This document shows positions 38,091 through 48,499 of a stretch of 64,000 bases of DNA, one piece after another. The position numbers and the translations under genes were made by a program. A model generated the notes under the pieces. That model saw nothing but the letters and a program-made list of their open reading frames with translations. It was not told where the DNA came from and did no database searches. Source of the stretch: Girardinichthys multiradiatus (Eukaryota; Chordata; Actinopteri; Cyprinodontiformes; Goodeidae); assembly GCF_021462225.1 (NCBI RefSeq), contig NC_061805.1:31327958-31391957 (forward strand). The letters are read 5' to 3'. Numbering within the stretch: the stretch's first letter is position 1; the number at the start of each line of letters is the position of its first letter.

Positions 38091-39359
38091 GAAAACCGAA
38101 TATCCAGTTCCTTGTCCCATTCCAAGTTTCTGTCTGCATTTTAGTCCCAGTTCACTTGAGGTACACTCTGGAACCAGACTGTAAGAAAGGCTGCTGTAGA
38201 GGCTTTTTTTGCAGGTTGTGCCTTCAGTGTTGTCCTAAAGATGTAACTTAAAACTAGGAAGCTCAATTTCTTACCAACCTTTGCACTGAATTTAAAGATT
38301 TTAATTAGGCTATTTCATCCTGCGGTTAAACTGATGCCACAATGAAGATTCTCAGCACAAAGGTAAACACTCAGTGCTTAAGTTCTCAGCATTTTCTGTG
38401 CTTTCTCCTGCAACGTTTCTGTCAAATTAAGAGAATCAAAACAGCAAGACAACAAGCGTCACTCCATAACTGATTGTTTGGATGTTTCCTTTTGAGGCCA
38501 GACTTTACAAATATTAGCCAGTGGTTCCTGCATATGTCTGCTGGGTGGGGCAGTTGTTAGTAATGATACCTGACAGCAAGAAGTTCCTGGCTTCAAATCC
38601 CAGCTGCTGTTTATCAGCACAAAGTTTGCATGTTCTCCCTGTTTGTTCCCTTTCAGCTTCCTCCAGTAATTCAAACATGCATGTGAGGTCAACTAAATGT
38701 GTTATTTTTCTACTCCACAGTAGTCAGCAGTAGCTCACAGACTTTCGAATAGTATGTTTTGTTGTAAAGAAAACCCAATTATGAGCATTTGAGTAAAGTT
38801 CTACTCTAGTCCTACAAAGAATGTGATTTTCAGAACAGCACAAATGTCACTATATGACCAAACCTATGAGGACAGGTGACGTGCCCTGAGTGTACTCCAG
38901 TTCTCGCCAATCGACTGCTGGTGAATTTCAGTCCAATCCTGCATGGATTAACGAGACCTAATAAATCAATGGATGGAGAAACTTAACCTATTATATTATT
39001 TAATACTTTCAATGATGCTTTAAATGGAAACCAGCTTTAGTTAGAACACAAACTCGAATGGGTTCTAATCACAGCTTCGAGTAATGGCATTGTAATCAGC
39101 GTGTCACTATAAAGAAGACAACTACTTAAAAAAACAGCTTGTGTGAACCTGGTTTACTTTTAAATTATTTTCAGTCACTTCCTGCCTGACAATTGAACAA
39201 CCACACACTGCCAGAAAGTGGATCTGTGTGCTTAACAGCATTCCAGTCTAAAATCTGATCATACCAAAAAGACATTTCCTGTTAATCTAACAAGGAACAG
39301 AAACTCTGACACACTTAGAATTAGCTTTCCAAACTGTGTAGACATTCATGACTTCAGGG
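38091..39359. other. Spacer; degraded repeat at 38870-38975
   Basis: The patch at 38870-38975 (GACAGGTGACGTGCCCTGAGTGTAC...) is an old copy of the repeat at 15180, opposite orientation. No gene is seen. Confidence 0.4.
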
Positions 39360-39895
39360 ATCTATACTACATTGCCAAACATACTCACTTATCTGCCTTC
39401 ACACAGAGATGAATTTGTGCAGCATTGTATTCTTAATACTTGTGGTTAAATATGATGTCGGCCTACTGGCAACACCTACCCAGAAAGCTTAAGAGTCTGT
39501 TTGTGGACATTTGTTTAACATTGTTCCAGAAACCCATTGGTAAGGTCAGACACTGATGTTGGATGAAAGGCCTAGATCAGTCTCTGTTCTAATTCATCCC
39601 AAAGGTGTTCTATCTATTTGAGGTCAGGACTCTGTGCAGGTCAGTCAAACTCTTTCACACCAAACTGGCTCATCCATGTGTTTTTGGACCTTGCTTTGTA
39701 CAGCCATATTGGAACAATAAGACATCCTGAAACTGTTCCCATAAAGATGGGAGCATGAGAATGTCCAAAATGACTTGGTATGCTTGGTAGCATTAAGAGT
39801 TTCTTTCACTGGATTCCAAGCCCATCTCCTGAGAAACAATGTAACACTACAACCCCCTCTGCAGCAAACTTTACACTAGATACAATGCAGCCCTC
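39360..39895 (-). mobile_element. Tc1-like transposon remnant
   Basis: The minus strand reads a degraded transposase C-terminal part (HKARSIKTWMSQFG-like near 39690, then IEHLWDELE-like near 39610). A diverged terminus ACATTGCCAAACATACTCAC lies at the left. It abuts the RTE fragment at 39896. Confidence 0.55.
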
Positions 39896-40285
39896 TCCAG
39901 GTCAGAGGGCAGTTCCTGCCTCTAGTGGAGGAGTTAAAGTATCTCAGGGTCTTGTTCACAATTAAGGGAGAATGGAGCGAGAGATTAATTGGTGGGGCTG
40001 ATGCCGGTCACTTGTGGTGGAGAGAGCTGAGCCAAAAGGTAGTAAAGGTAGTAAAGCTCTGAATTTACCGATCGATTTATGTTCCTACCCTCACCTATGG
40101 TCACGAAGTCTGGGTGATGACCGAAAGAGCGAGATTCCTTAGAGATAGGGTGAGGAGGTCAGCCATCCGGGAGGGGCTTGTAGTAGAGCCACTGCTCCTC
40201 CACATCAAGAGGAGTAAGCTGATGTGGCTCGGGCCTGAAGCTGGGAGGAAGCCCAGGGGACGCCCAGGACACGATGGAGGGACTA
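39896..40285 (+). mobile_element. RTE-type LINE 3' fragment
   Basis: It matches the RT C-terminal region of the 28.1-31.1 kb element: LPLVEELKYLRVLFTIKG-like, then VPTLTYGHEVWVMTERAR. Several deletions are present. It is cut off by the element starting at 40286. Confidence 0.7.
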
Positions 40286-41533
40286 CACTGCAAAAAAGGA
40301 AAATCTTACAAGTATATTTTCCTAACTTTTAGTCAAAACCTCTCATCACACTTATTATAAGTCAAAACCATCTACAGAGATAAATTTTTAAGTGAGATAT
40401 AACAACTTGTTTTGAGACAATGGATCTTGAAAATCTTGACAAGTGAAATAGTCTTGAAAACGTATTTGTTTGAGTAATTTCTTAAATGAAACAAGTTTTC
40501 TTTGACATTTCAGACAAGTTTGAAGTTCCTGTGAGGTTTGTAAAACATAAAGTCTTGTTTCAAGAAAAAAAATGAACTTAAATTGAGACAAATCTGCTTT
40601 ATTGACAATCAACAACGATATCAACAACATGCCCAAATCACAGTGCATTACAAAACATTCTATAAGTGTAGCTATTTTTAATACATTTCTGTCAAACCAA
40701 ACATTCAAGTGATTTGGAAAAAAGACAGCTAAAATCATATTTCATTCTCTGTTCTGTTGCACTCTGGACAGATTCCAGCATATTATTCCAAAGGTAATGA
40801 TTACAAATACTGTTCTATACTACAGTAATTGGCAATACTCTAAAACATTGTTTGGTCCAAATACCCAGACTCACCACTGAGTCAAGACTGACACTTGATG
40901 ATATCCGTGGGGTCATATTTCACTGCAATGTACTTACTATTATTAAAATTCACATAAGAGTATGGTGTATAATCAATACGATTGTCTGCATCCATGAAAA
41001 ATATTGGCTTGAGCTAGGGAGGGAAAAATACTAAGATAAAAACAAGTTGGAGAAGGGTTATAATGCTGCAAATACATTTCTTAATGCTAGTCAGGAATGT
41101 ATACTTAAAGGTAATTTGTCTTAAAATGCAATGTTCAAATGTTAATTTAAGTTGGTTTTGGACCTGGATCCAGAACATTGCCACAATTATGAAACTAAGA
41201 ATGAGTTAAATAAATTTTAAAAGAAGAGGATAACATTCAAGCTGAAAAAAAGATGCTACCTTTTGGGGGAAGGACACTACTTTTGGGTATAACAAGCTTA
41301 TTATGAGACGCAAAACTTCACAATTGTAGTAAAATACTGCTCAGAATGAGTTTTCGTGGCTAGTTTCAAGATTCTCTATACCTTGTGATGGTTTAATGCA
41401 ATGTCTTATTTCTAGAAATCTTGTCAAGTTAATTTTCACTTGTTCCATTGGCAGATTTCTTTGCTTATTTCAAGCCAACAAATTGCATTTTACTTTTTTT
41501 TAACTTATTTTTGAAGTGCCATTTTTTCCAGTG
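40286..41533. mobile_element. Non-autonomous DNA transposon with CACTGCAAAAAA ends
   Basis: It starts CACTGCAAAAAAGG and ends GCCATTTTTTCCAGTG. TA lies on both sides. It is 1248 bp and AT-rich, contains repeated TTGTTT/ACAAG-type motifs, and has no transposase frame. Confidence 0.55.
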
Positions 41534-41559
41534 TAATTGATGAGTGGAAATAAAAAACT

Positions 41560-41885
41560 TTTTTCTGCAAGTGATATTTCTTGATTGCTGTTCTTGGCAT
41601 CCAAGAACAGGAACATGAGGTTACGATTCATGCAAACACCAAAATGTGTCCAGGTCTAATGAATCTTGATTTTGTGTGTTCAGGCTGATGCTTGTAGTGG
41701 TATAATGATGTGGGAGATTTCTTGGCACACTTTGGGCCCCTTAGTATCAGCTAAGTTTGTTAAAATGCCACAGCCTACCAGAATATTGAACTTGTTTAAG
41801 ATTTAAGGCAGTTCTGAAAGTCACGAGGGGGTTCCAACCCAGTACCATCATAGTGTACCTTATGAAGTGGCCTGTAAATGTAAGT
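41560..41885 (+). mobile_element. Tc1-like transposon remnant (3' half)
   Basis: It is the same family as 1795-2212: TTGGGCCCCTTAGTATCAGC, AATGCCACAGCCTACCAGAA and an end GTGTACCTTATGAAGTGGCC. It is non-coding. Confidence 0.55.
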
Positions 41886-43283
41886 ATGGATATATGTGTT
41901 TAACAGGAAAAAAAAAACATCAGTTCATAATCAAAGAAATCCTTTTAATAACAGGGAGAACTTTTAATGACTAGGTACAAAAAATATCTTCTATCATTCA
42001 CTATCTCTTTTGTTTTTCATATAATCTTAAGTTATATTTAGGTTATTTAACCTTTACAATAAGCAGAATATAAATCCACAGAGGACAATAAGCACAGGAA
42101 CCACAACAATAAAAAGAATCTAGATTACAAGTAAGCCAAGAAATATAAAATGTATTGCTCTCTTTAACAGAAAATGAGCCATCGCTAAGAGAAATGTAAA
42201 TGTAAAAACATATTAAGGTTTAACTTTGATGCATTTGTTGTTTTTAACTGTTTCTGCTGTCTAGAAGAATCCACTCTGCAAGGCTTTTCCTACTCTTATG
42301 ACCTTTAGTGCATGAGTGCAAAAAAAGACAATGACTGAGCTGTTTTTATTTTGTCTAAAAAACAGAACCTTGGAAACCTTATTTTCACCTGTTGACTTCT
42401 CATAAAATGTGAGGATCCATTTCCTGTCAGGAACTTGCTGTATAATGGTATTTGCTTTGACTATACATGCATAGGATATGGATAGAGTTTAGACCAACTG
42501 TGGAACATGAAAACTAATTTAAAACTATTTTTGTAAATTGTTATTTCATAAAATGATACTAAAATGGCATTCTGCCTCATTTCTCCACTTGTAAACGTTT
42601 AAATAAGCTTATTTTTACTTTATTCAGATCAGAAAAGTATTGAAAACTTTATCTTCTTCTGCTGTTCTTATCATCATTGCAGAAGCATTGTAACTCATGT
42701 AACATGGAATTTCAGACTACTGCGGCCGGTTTGAAACCAGGAATGTTTTCCTGGTTTCCTAGAGAAAAGTTGCTTTTCATTTTTTTTTTCTTTTCTAGTC
42801 TTAACATTGTAAAAATAACATAAGTAGCACAAATAACTACCACTTGACCCACTGTAGCCATTTATAGGGATACAATCTGCTGGAAATAAAAAGAGTACGC
42901 AGACATTAAAATGGTCTGAATAGACATGTGACCTACCCCACATCTCACCTATTGACTGCTGGAAAACACCAATTTCTTTTTTGCAGAAATGCAAAGGTGA
43001 CAATGTAACAATAACAACCTAAATTTCAAGAAAGGAGGAATAGGAGTCCAATACAGTATCAGATTCTCCATCAATTTAAATGCCCGTTGTTTTTTATTTG
43101 ATCAACCCTGAAAAAAACAAAAAACAAAAAAAAGCCAAATGCAAAGATGTTGACAGCTATATGTTTGCTTAACGCTGAGGTTTTGAAGGAGGAATGATGC
43201 AGACCAGGAACAAGGAAGGACAAAATCAATTCTTTGTCTAAGTTATGGCAAGATTCCTAACATGAAATGACACGCCCAAAACG
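41886..43283. other. Upstream region of the peroxidase gene
   Basis: AT-rich sequence without recognisable exons. It should contain the distal regulatory sequence of the peroxidase gene, but no element can be named. Confidence 0.4.
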
Positions 43284-43290
43284 TATAAAA
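43284..43290 (+). promoter_or_regulatory. TATA box of the peroxidase-C1q gene
   Basis: TATAAAA is followed about 25-30 bp later by a probable 5' non-coding exon ending CATTACAG at 43393 with a GT donor at 43394. The tandem copy has the same layout: TATATAA at 59092-59098 and a non-coding exon ending at 59178. Both exons share a GCAGCTGGAAG...GGATGC stretch. Confidence 0.65.
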
Positions 43291-43527
43291 AGATAGATGC
43301 TGACTGTATGTGTCAGCCTCTTCTTGCAGCAGCTGGAAGTCCAACTTGGATGCAGAAGGACAACTGTGGGGTTTAGGCTTAGCTTCATTACAGGTGATCT
43401 TTTGAATTCTTAACATTATGAAGGCAATTGTATAAACCATATGGAAACTTTGCATTTTTTCAGTTATAACATTTTGAAATATGTCTTTTCCTATATTGTA
43501 TTGAGAATATTTGTTCTTTTTCTAGGG

Positions 43528-46500
43528 ATGAATAAGTTTCTCTGCCTATTGGCTGTTGGTCTAACCCTTGGCTTGCAATGCCAAGTGGATGCCAGTGAGT
43601 AGTTTTCTTCTTCTAAAATCTTAGAAACAATTGACAACATATGTATTACTGAGTAATTTAAGTTAAAATGTGTGTCTTCAAATGTGACCTATTGTTTTCT
43701 ATAAAAACTGAAACTTCTGTTTTAAACTTTGGTGCATTAGGTTGAAATAAATAAATAAATAATTAATTAACTAAATTAGTTTAAATATGTCACAAAACCA
43801 GTACAACTAATTGCAAACTATAAATTTAAGAAACTGTATTTTTTTGCATTCAGAACGCCATTTGAGCTACAGTTTCATTGAAAAATGTGTGAATAATGCT
43901 AAAGCCAACGTGGACGCAGCCTATACATACTCCCGTCAAGAGTGAGTGTAAAACCCCGTTCTTCTGCTTTTCTTTCACCTCTCAATATAAAATAATCCCC
44001 CAAAAAAGATATGAATGAATACCTGAACTCTTTATACAACAAAGGAGCGTTGACCGGGTGAAGAGAAACGCAAGCCCTGCCGATGTCCTGAGACTTCTGA
44101 AGCAGCCCAGCGGACCGTCCAGAGAGGCGGTGCGTGCTGCTGATTACATGGACAACACTCTGCATCTGATCAAGAGGGCTCTGGCAAAACGTCAGAAACG
44201 CTCCATCAATGCCACAGGTTTGTGTTCAAATTGACCTCTTTGAGGTATGCTGGCATGGCTTGAACTCACAGCTAACATTTATTTTTCTCATGCTTTATTT
44301 AGACCTGATCTCTGCAGAGGATTTGACAACGATTGCCAGACTCACAGGCTGCTCTGCTCAAGTCAGAATTATTAAATGCCTGGATATTCCCAATCTCTAC
44401 AAGTATCGCACAGCAAACAACACCTGCAACAACATGTATGGGAACTATTCATTAGAAGATGTTTACTTCATATCCCTGACAGCCAGAACTAAGTGTTAGA
44501 TAGAAATCAAAGGGAGCAAGAGTAACAAATGTCATTCAAAATCATTTTGGACTTTGTTGTAAGGATTTGGCTTTAAACTCCTGTTACATGTTGTAACCTT
44601 TTAAAAAAAACATGGAAGTATCAAACTTAGGTGTTATTGCTTCCACTTATAGTGAAAACCCTCGCTGGGGTGCCTCCAACATCCCGTTCCTCCGCTGGCT
44701 GCCCGCTGAATACGAAGATAAAATCAGTACTCCTAAAGGCTGGACCCCGAACCTGAAAATCAACAATCGCCTTCTTCCCTTGGTAAGTACTTCAGAGAAG
44801 CCTTTTCTGACAATGTTCATCAGAAGATAGAAGATACTAAAACGCATCCTCTCTTTGTCTCCATTCCTCCCTCAGGTGAGAAAAGTGTCGAATCGTATCT
44901 TGTCAACAGCTAATTCCGATGTGGACAGTGACCCCCTCTACACCTACCTGCTCACAATCTTTGGCCAGTGGACTGACCACGACCTCACTTTAACCCCTAA
45001 CTCTCCTTCCATCAGGTCATTTAATGATGGCATTAATTGTACGGAGACCTGCACCAACACAGAGCCATGCTTCCCAATTGAAGTCAGTGATGAAAAAATT
45101 TAACATTATTTTTGCAGAAGATGAAAACACATTTAAGGCATTAAAGTCTAACAGTTTCCTGCCTTCTAAACAGTTCCCCTCCGATGACCTCCGCGTTAGG
45201 GATAACTCTGAGAAGTGCATGAGCTTCACCCGCTCTGCACCAGCTTGTGGTTCTGGGAACTCTGGATACATCTTCGGATCCCCCACTGTTCGCCAGCAGA
45301 TGAACACCCTGACAGCCTTCATCGATGTGGGTCAGGTCTATGGTTCCGACCATTCCAGAGCTAGTCTGCTCCGGAACTTCAGTACAGATGGCCTGTTGAA
45401 GGTCAATGAAGAGCATAAAGACAACGGCCGTGACCTCCTGCCATTTACCACGGGGTTCAACTTCTGTGCCACAAGGCAACGTATAACCAAGGATACCAGT
45501 GCTGAGGAGGTGCAGTGCTTTTTGGCTGGTGAGTCTCAGTTAAAAGAAGTGACTCATATGTGATTCATATAGATCTGTAAGCATGTCTCATGACTGAATA
45601 TTTTGGTTCGGTCTGGAAGTTATTGTTATCAGGTCATTTAATTGAATGTGACCTTATAGGTGACGGCCGTGTCAATGAAAACCCCGCACTGGCTTCCCTG
45701 CACACTCTGTTGATGAGAGAGCACAACCGTCTGGCCCACGCCCTCGCTTCGCTCAATCCACAGTGGAACGGAGAGAAGCTTTACCAAGAAGCCCGCAAGA
45801 TTATGGGTGGATACTTCCAGGTAAGAGACAGGAAGAGGAGCGCAGATCTGTAAACCAAGGTTTCACATCCCAGAAACATTGGGCTGGAGTTTTCTGCATA
45901 TATCTAGTCATTTTAAGACAGATCTATAAGGTTATATAAAAATACATTAAAACATGCCCAAAACTCAAAATTTACTCTGTTGACTGAATGTCTTTCAAAC
46001 AGATTGGAGAACCCAAAATAGGTTCTAAAAGAATTCTCTGCTTCATGCATGGCAGTGAAAGAGTATTACCATTTAAAGTTAACCCAGTTCCTCTGTTCTG
46101 TAATAGGTTATTACTTATAGGGACTGGCTCCCCCACATTGTTGGACCAGAGGCCATGTCGAGGCAGTTGTCCACCTACCCCGGTTATAATAAGAGCATAG
46201 ATCCCAGCATAGCCAATGTGTTCGCCTCAGCTGCCTACCGATTCGCTCATCTGATGGTTCAGCCCTTCATCTTCCGCCTTGATGAGAATTACGAGGAACA
46301 CCCGCAGTATCCCACCGAGCTGCTGCACAGAACCATGTTTGCTCCTTGGAGGATAGTCTTTGAAGGTAAGAATTTGAACTTCTAACTCTGCCGTAAGGTA
46401 GCAAATGAACATGATGATCAAATCTGAATGTTTCCATTTTCTCGTCAGGTGGCCTGGATCCAATCTTGAGAGGGTTGGTAGGTCGTCAGGCTAAGTTGAA

Positions 46501-48323
46501 AACACAGAATAAAATGATGACTGAGGAGCTGAGGGACAGACTGTTTAAATTCTCTGTAAAACTGGCGCTGGATCTGGGATCTCTAAACATGCAGAGAGGA
46601 AGAGACCATGCACTCCCTGGTATTTATTAATCCTAGATGCTTGATTTTGAAATTCCTCTTTCCTACACACCGGGCTTAGCCTTTTCTACAATGTACTCAC
46701 CATCTTTTAAACGGTGTCTCCCTGATTTAGGCTACAACAAATGGCGAAAGTTCTGTGGCCTGTCACAGCCAAAGACTCTGAATGAGTTGGCTAAGGTGAT
46801 GAACAGCACAGATTTGGCCAAAGGACTTCTGGATCTTTATGGTACACCTGACAACATTGATCCATGGCTGGGAGGAGTGGCTGAGCCATTTATCCGTGGA
46901 GGAAGAGTGGGACCCTTGTTTGCCTGCCTGATTTCCACTCAGTTTCAGAAAATCCGTGAGGGAGATCGGTTAGTCAACAGAAAATTACTAAACTACCAAA
47001 GATCCAAAGATCAATGCATTGTATGTGTTTTTACATCCTAAGAAACCAATCTCAAACAATGTGTCTTATTTTAGGTTTTGGTGGGAGAACGATGGTGTCT
47101 TCACAGATGCTCAAAGGCTGGCTATTAAGGACACATCTCTGGCCCGAATCATTTGTGATAACACTGGGATAACTGAGGTTCCTCTAAAGCCCTTCCAGTA
47201 CCGACCTCGAGGCTCTGGATACACCCAGTGTAACGACATCCCTCCATTTGACCTCAGTCCATGGAGAGAGGGTGGTATGTTTGCATTAAGATTTTCCAAG
47301 TGTTGCCAGAGGAAACGTCAAATATGATATTTATTAAGTGTAACAAAGTTCTTTGAAAAAAACCAACCATTGATTTCTTTGCTCTAGCTACAGGTCCAGA
47401 AGATCCAAAACCAACAGGTAGATATTTCACTTCCTTTGAATGCAAATGTTATTGATGCTGTATTATCACTATAAAATGCTGAAATTGTCCTTAAGTACAT
47501 GGTCATTTAGTGTTCACATATCTCAGTTGTTCACAGTTTAGTATCTGTGTGACTTTTACCTCCATACTGCTTCATTTTCACTTTGATCATAATCTCACGG
47601 GGATTCAGAAATTTCATGTAAATCTAAACTTATGTTTCTTTCATTTTTGAATAGTTAGGTTGACATAGTAATAATAGGTCTATTTAATTTTATTATTTGT
47701 ATTTTATTATACATGTAGAAAAATACAGATTTTTACGTAAGTTTTTTATTTTTCACAAAAGGTCGACCTGGACCCCCTGGACCACCAGGTAGATGTTCTA
47801 TGTCTTTTAGTAATCATAAACAATGTAACTGATGCAGCACAGGTAGCATTTTACAACACTTTATGAACAATGTTCTTGCATGTAACAGTGCTCATGTGAT
47901 TTTGTACCAGGTCCACCAGGACCTCCAGGACCCCCCGGCACAGTGGAGAATGTTGCCTTCTCTGTGCGCCTGGGTGACAACATTCCCAAATGTGGCACCC
48001 CCATCCCCTTCCATGATGTAATCTATAATGGACAGAACAGCTACGACCCCGAAACCGGCTTTTTCACCTGCAAGCACCCAGGTGTCTATGAGTTTGAGTT
48101 CCACTGCGCCATCTATGAGAGCGCAGCCAGCCTGGATCTGCTCCGTAACGGAGATCTGGTTCTGCACTCATTCACCACCCGCCAGAGTGGCTACATCACA
48201 GCCAGCGGCAGCATCTTCATCAAGCTGAAGGAGGGAGACAGGGTGTGGCTGGTGGCTAACAGTGGTGGCAACGGACTCACTAGAGATAGCTACTTCTCTG
48301 GTCATCTGCTGTTCACTGAGTAG
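43528..48323 (+). CDS. Myeloperoxidase/eosinophil peroxidase-like heme peroxidase with C-terminal collagen-C1q module
   Basis: Coding exons: 43528-43594, 43854-43941, 44045-44217, 44303-44435, 44653-44782, 44876-45082, 45174-45528, 45660-45820, 46107-46365, 46449-46619, 46731-46968, 47075-47274, 47388-47417, 47762-47788, 47911-48323. All phases match; about 883 aa. A signal peptide ([18 protein letters not shown]) and propeptide precede the animal heme-peroxidase domain (about 150-727). Residues by MPO alignment: Asp231-His232 (distal His, heme ester Asp), Arg388 and Glu391 (MPO Arg239, Glu242), His486 (proximal). MPO's heme-linked Met243 is Asn392, so no sulfonium bond is expected, as in EPO/LPO. 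It should oxidise halides or thiocyanate with hydrogen peroxide, in granules or secreted. Residues 738-756 are six Gly-X-Y triplets; 758-883 form a C1q domain ([10 protein letters not shown]...FSGHLLFTE). This looks like teleost mpx/epx, but MPO family members I know end near residue 730-760 without C1q. Confidence 0.92.
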
Positions 48324-48473
48324 GACGGTGTTAAAGTGCTCGTCCAATTGCAAATTTAAAGCAGTTAAAATCAAAACTTAAAAACTGAGTGCATTCAAAG
48401 ATTAACAATGCGTTTTTCGTGATCAAAATATGTAAGGTGAATAAAATGTGTGTTGCTACTTTATGTGTACATT

Positions 48474-48479
48474 AATAAA
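48474..48479 (+). terminator. Polyadenylation signal of the peroxidase-C1q gene
   Basis: AATAAA lies 151 bp after the stop codon. It supports the C1q exon being the true last exon. Confidence 0.65.
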
Positions 48480-48499
48480 CTGTGATCTCTTGTGCATTA

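Noticed and set aside
45017..45479. Minus-strand frames opposite the peroxidase exons
   Set aside because: Antisense shadows of conserved peroxidase exons 6 and 7.
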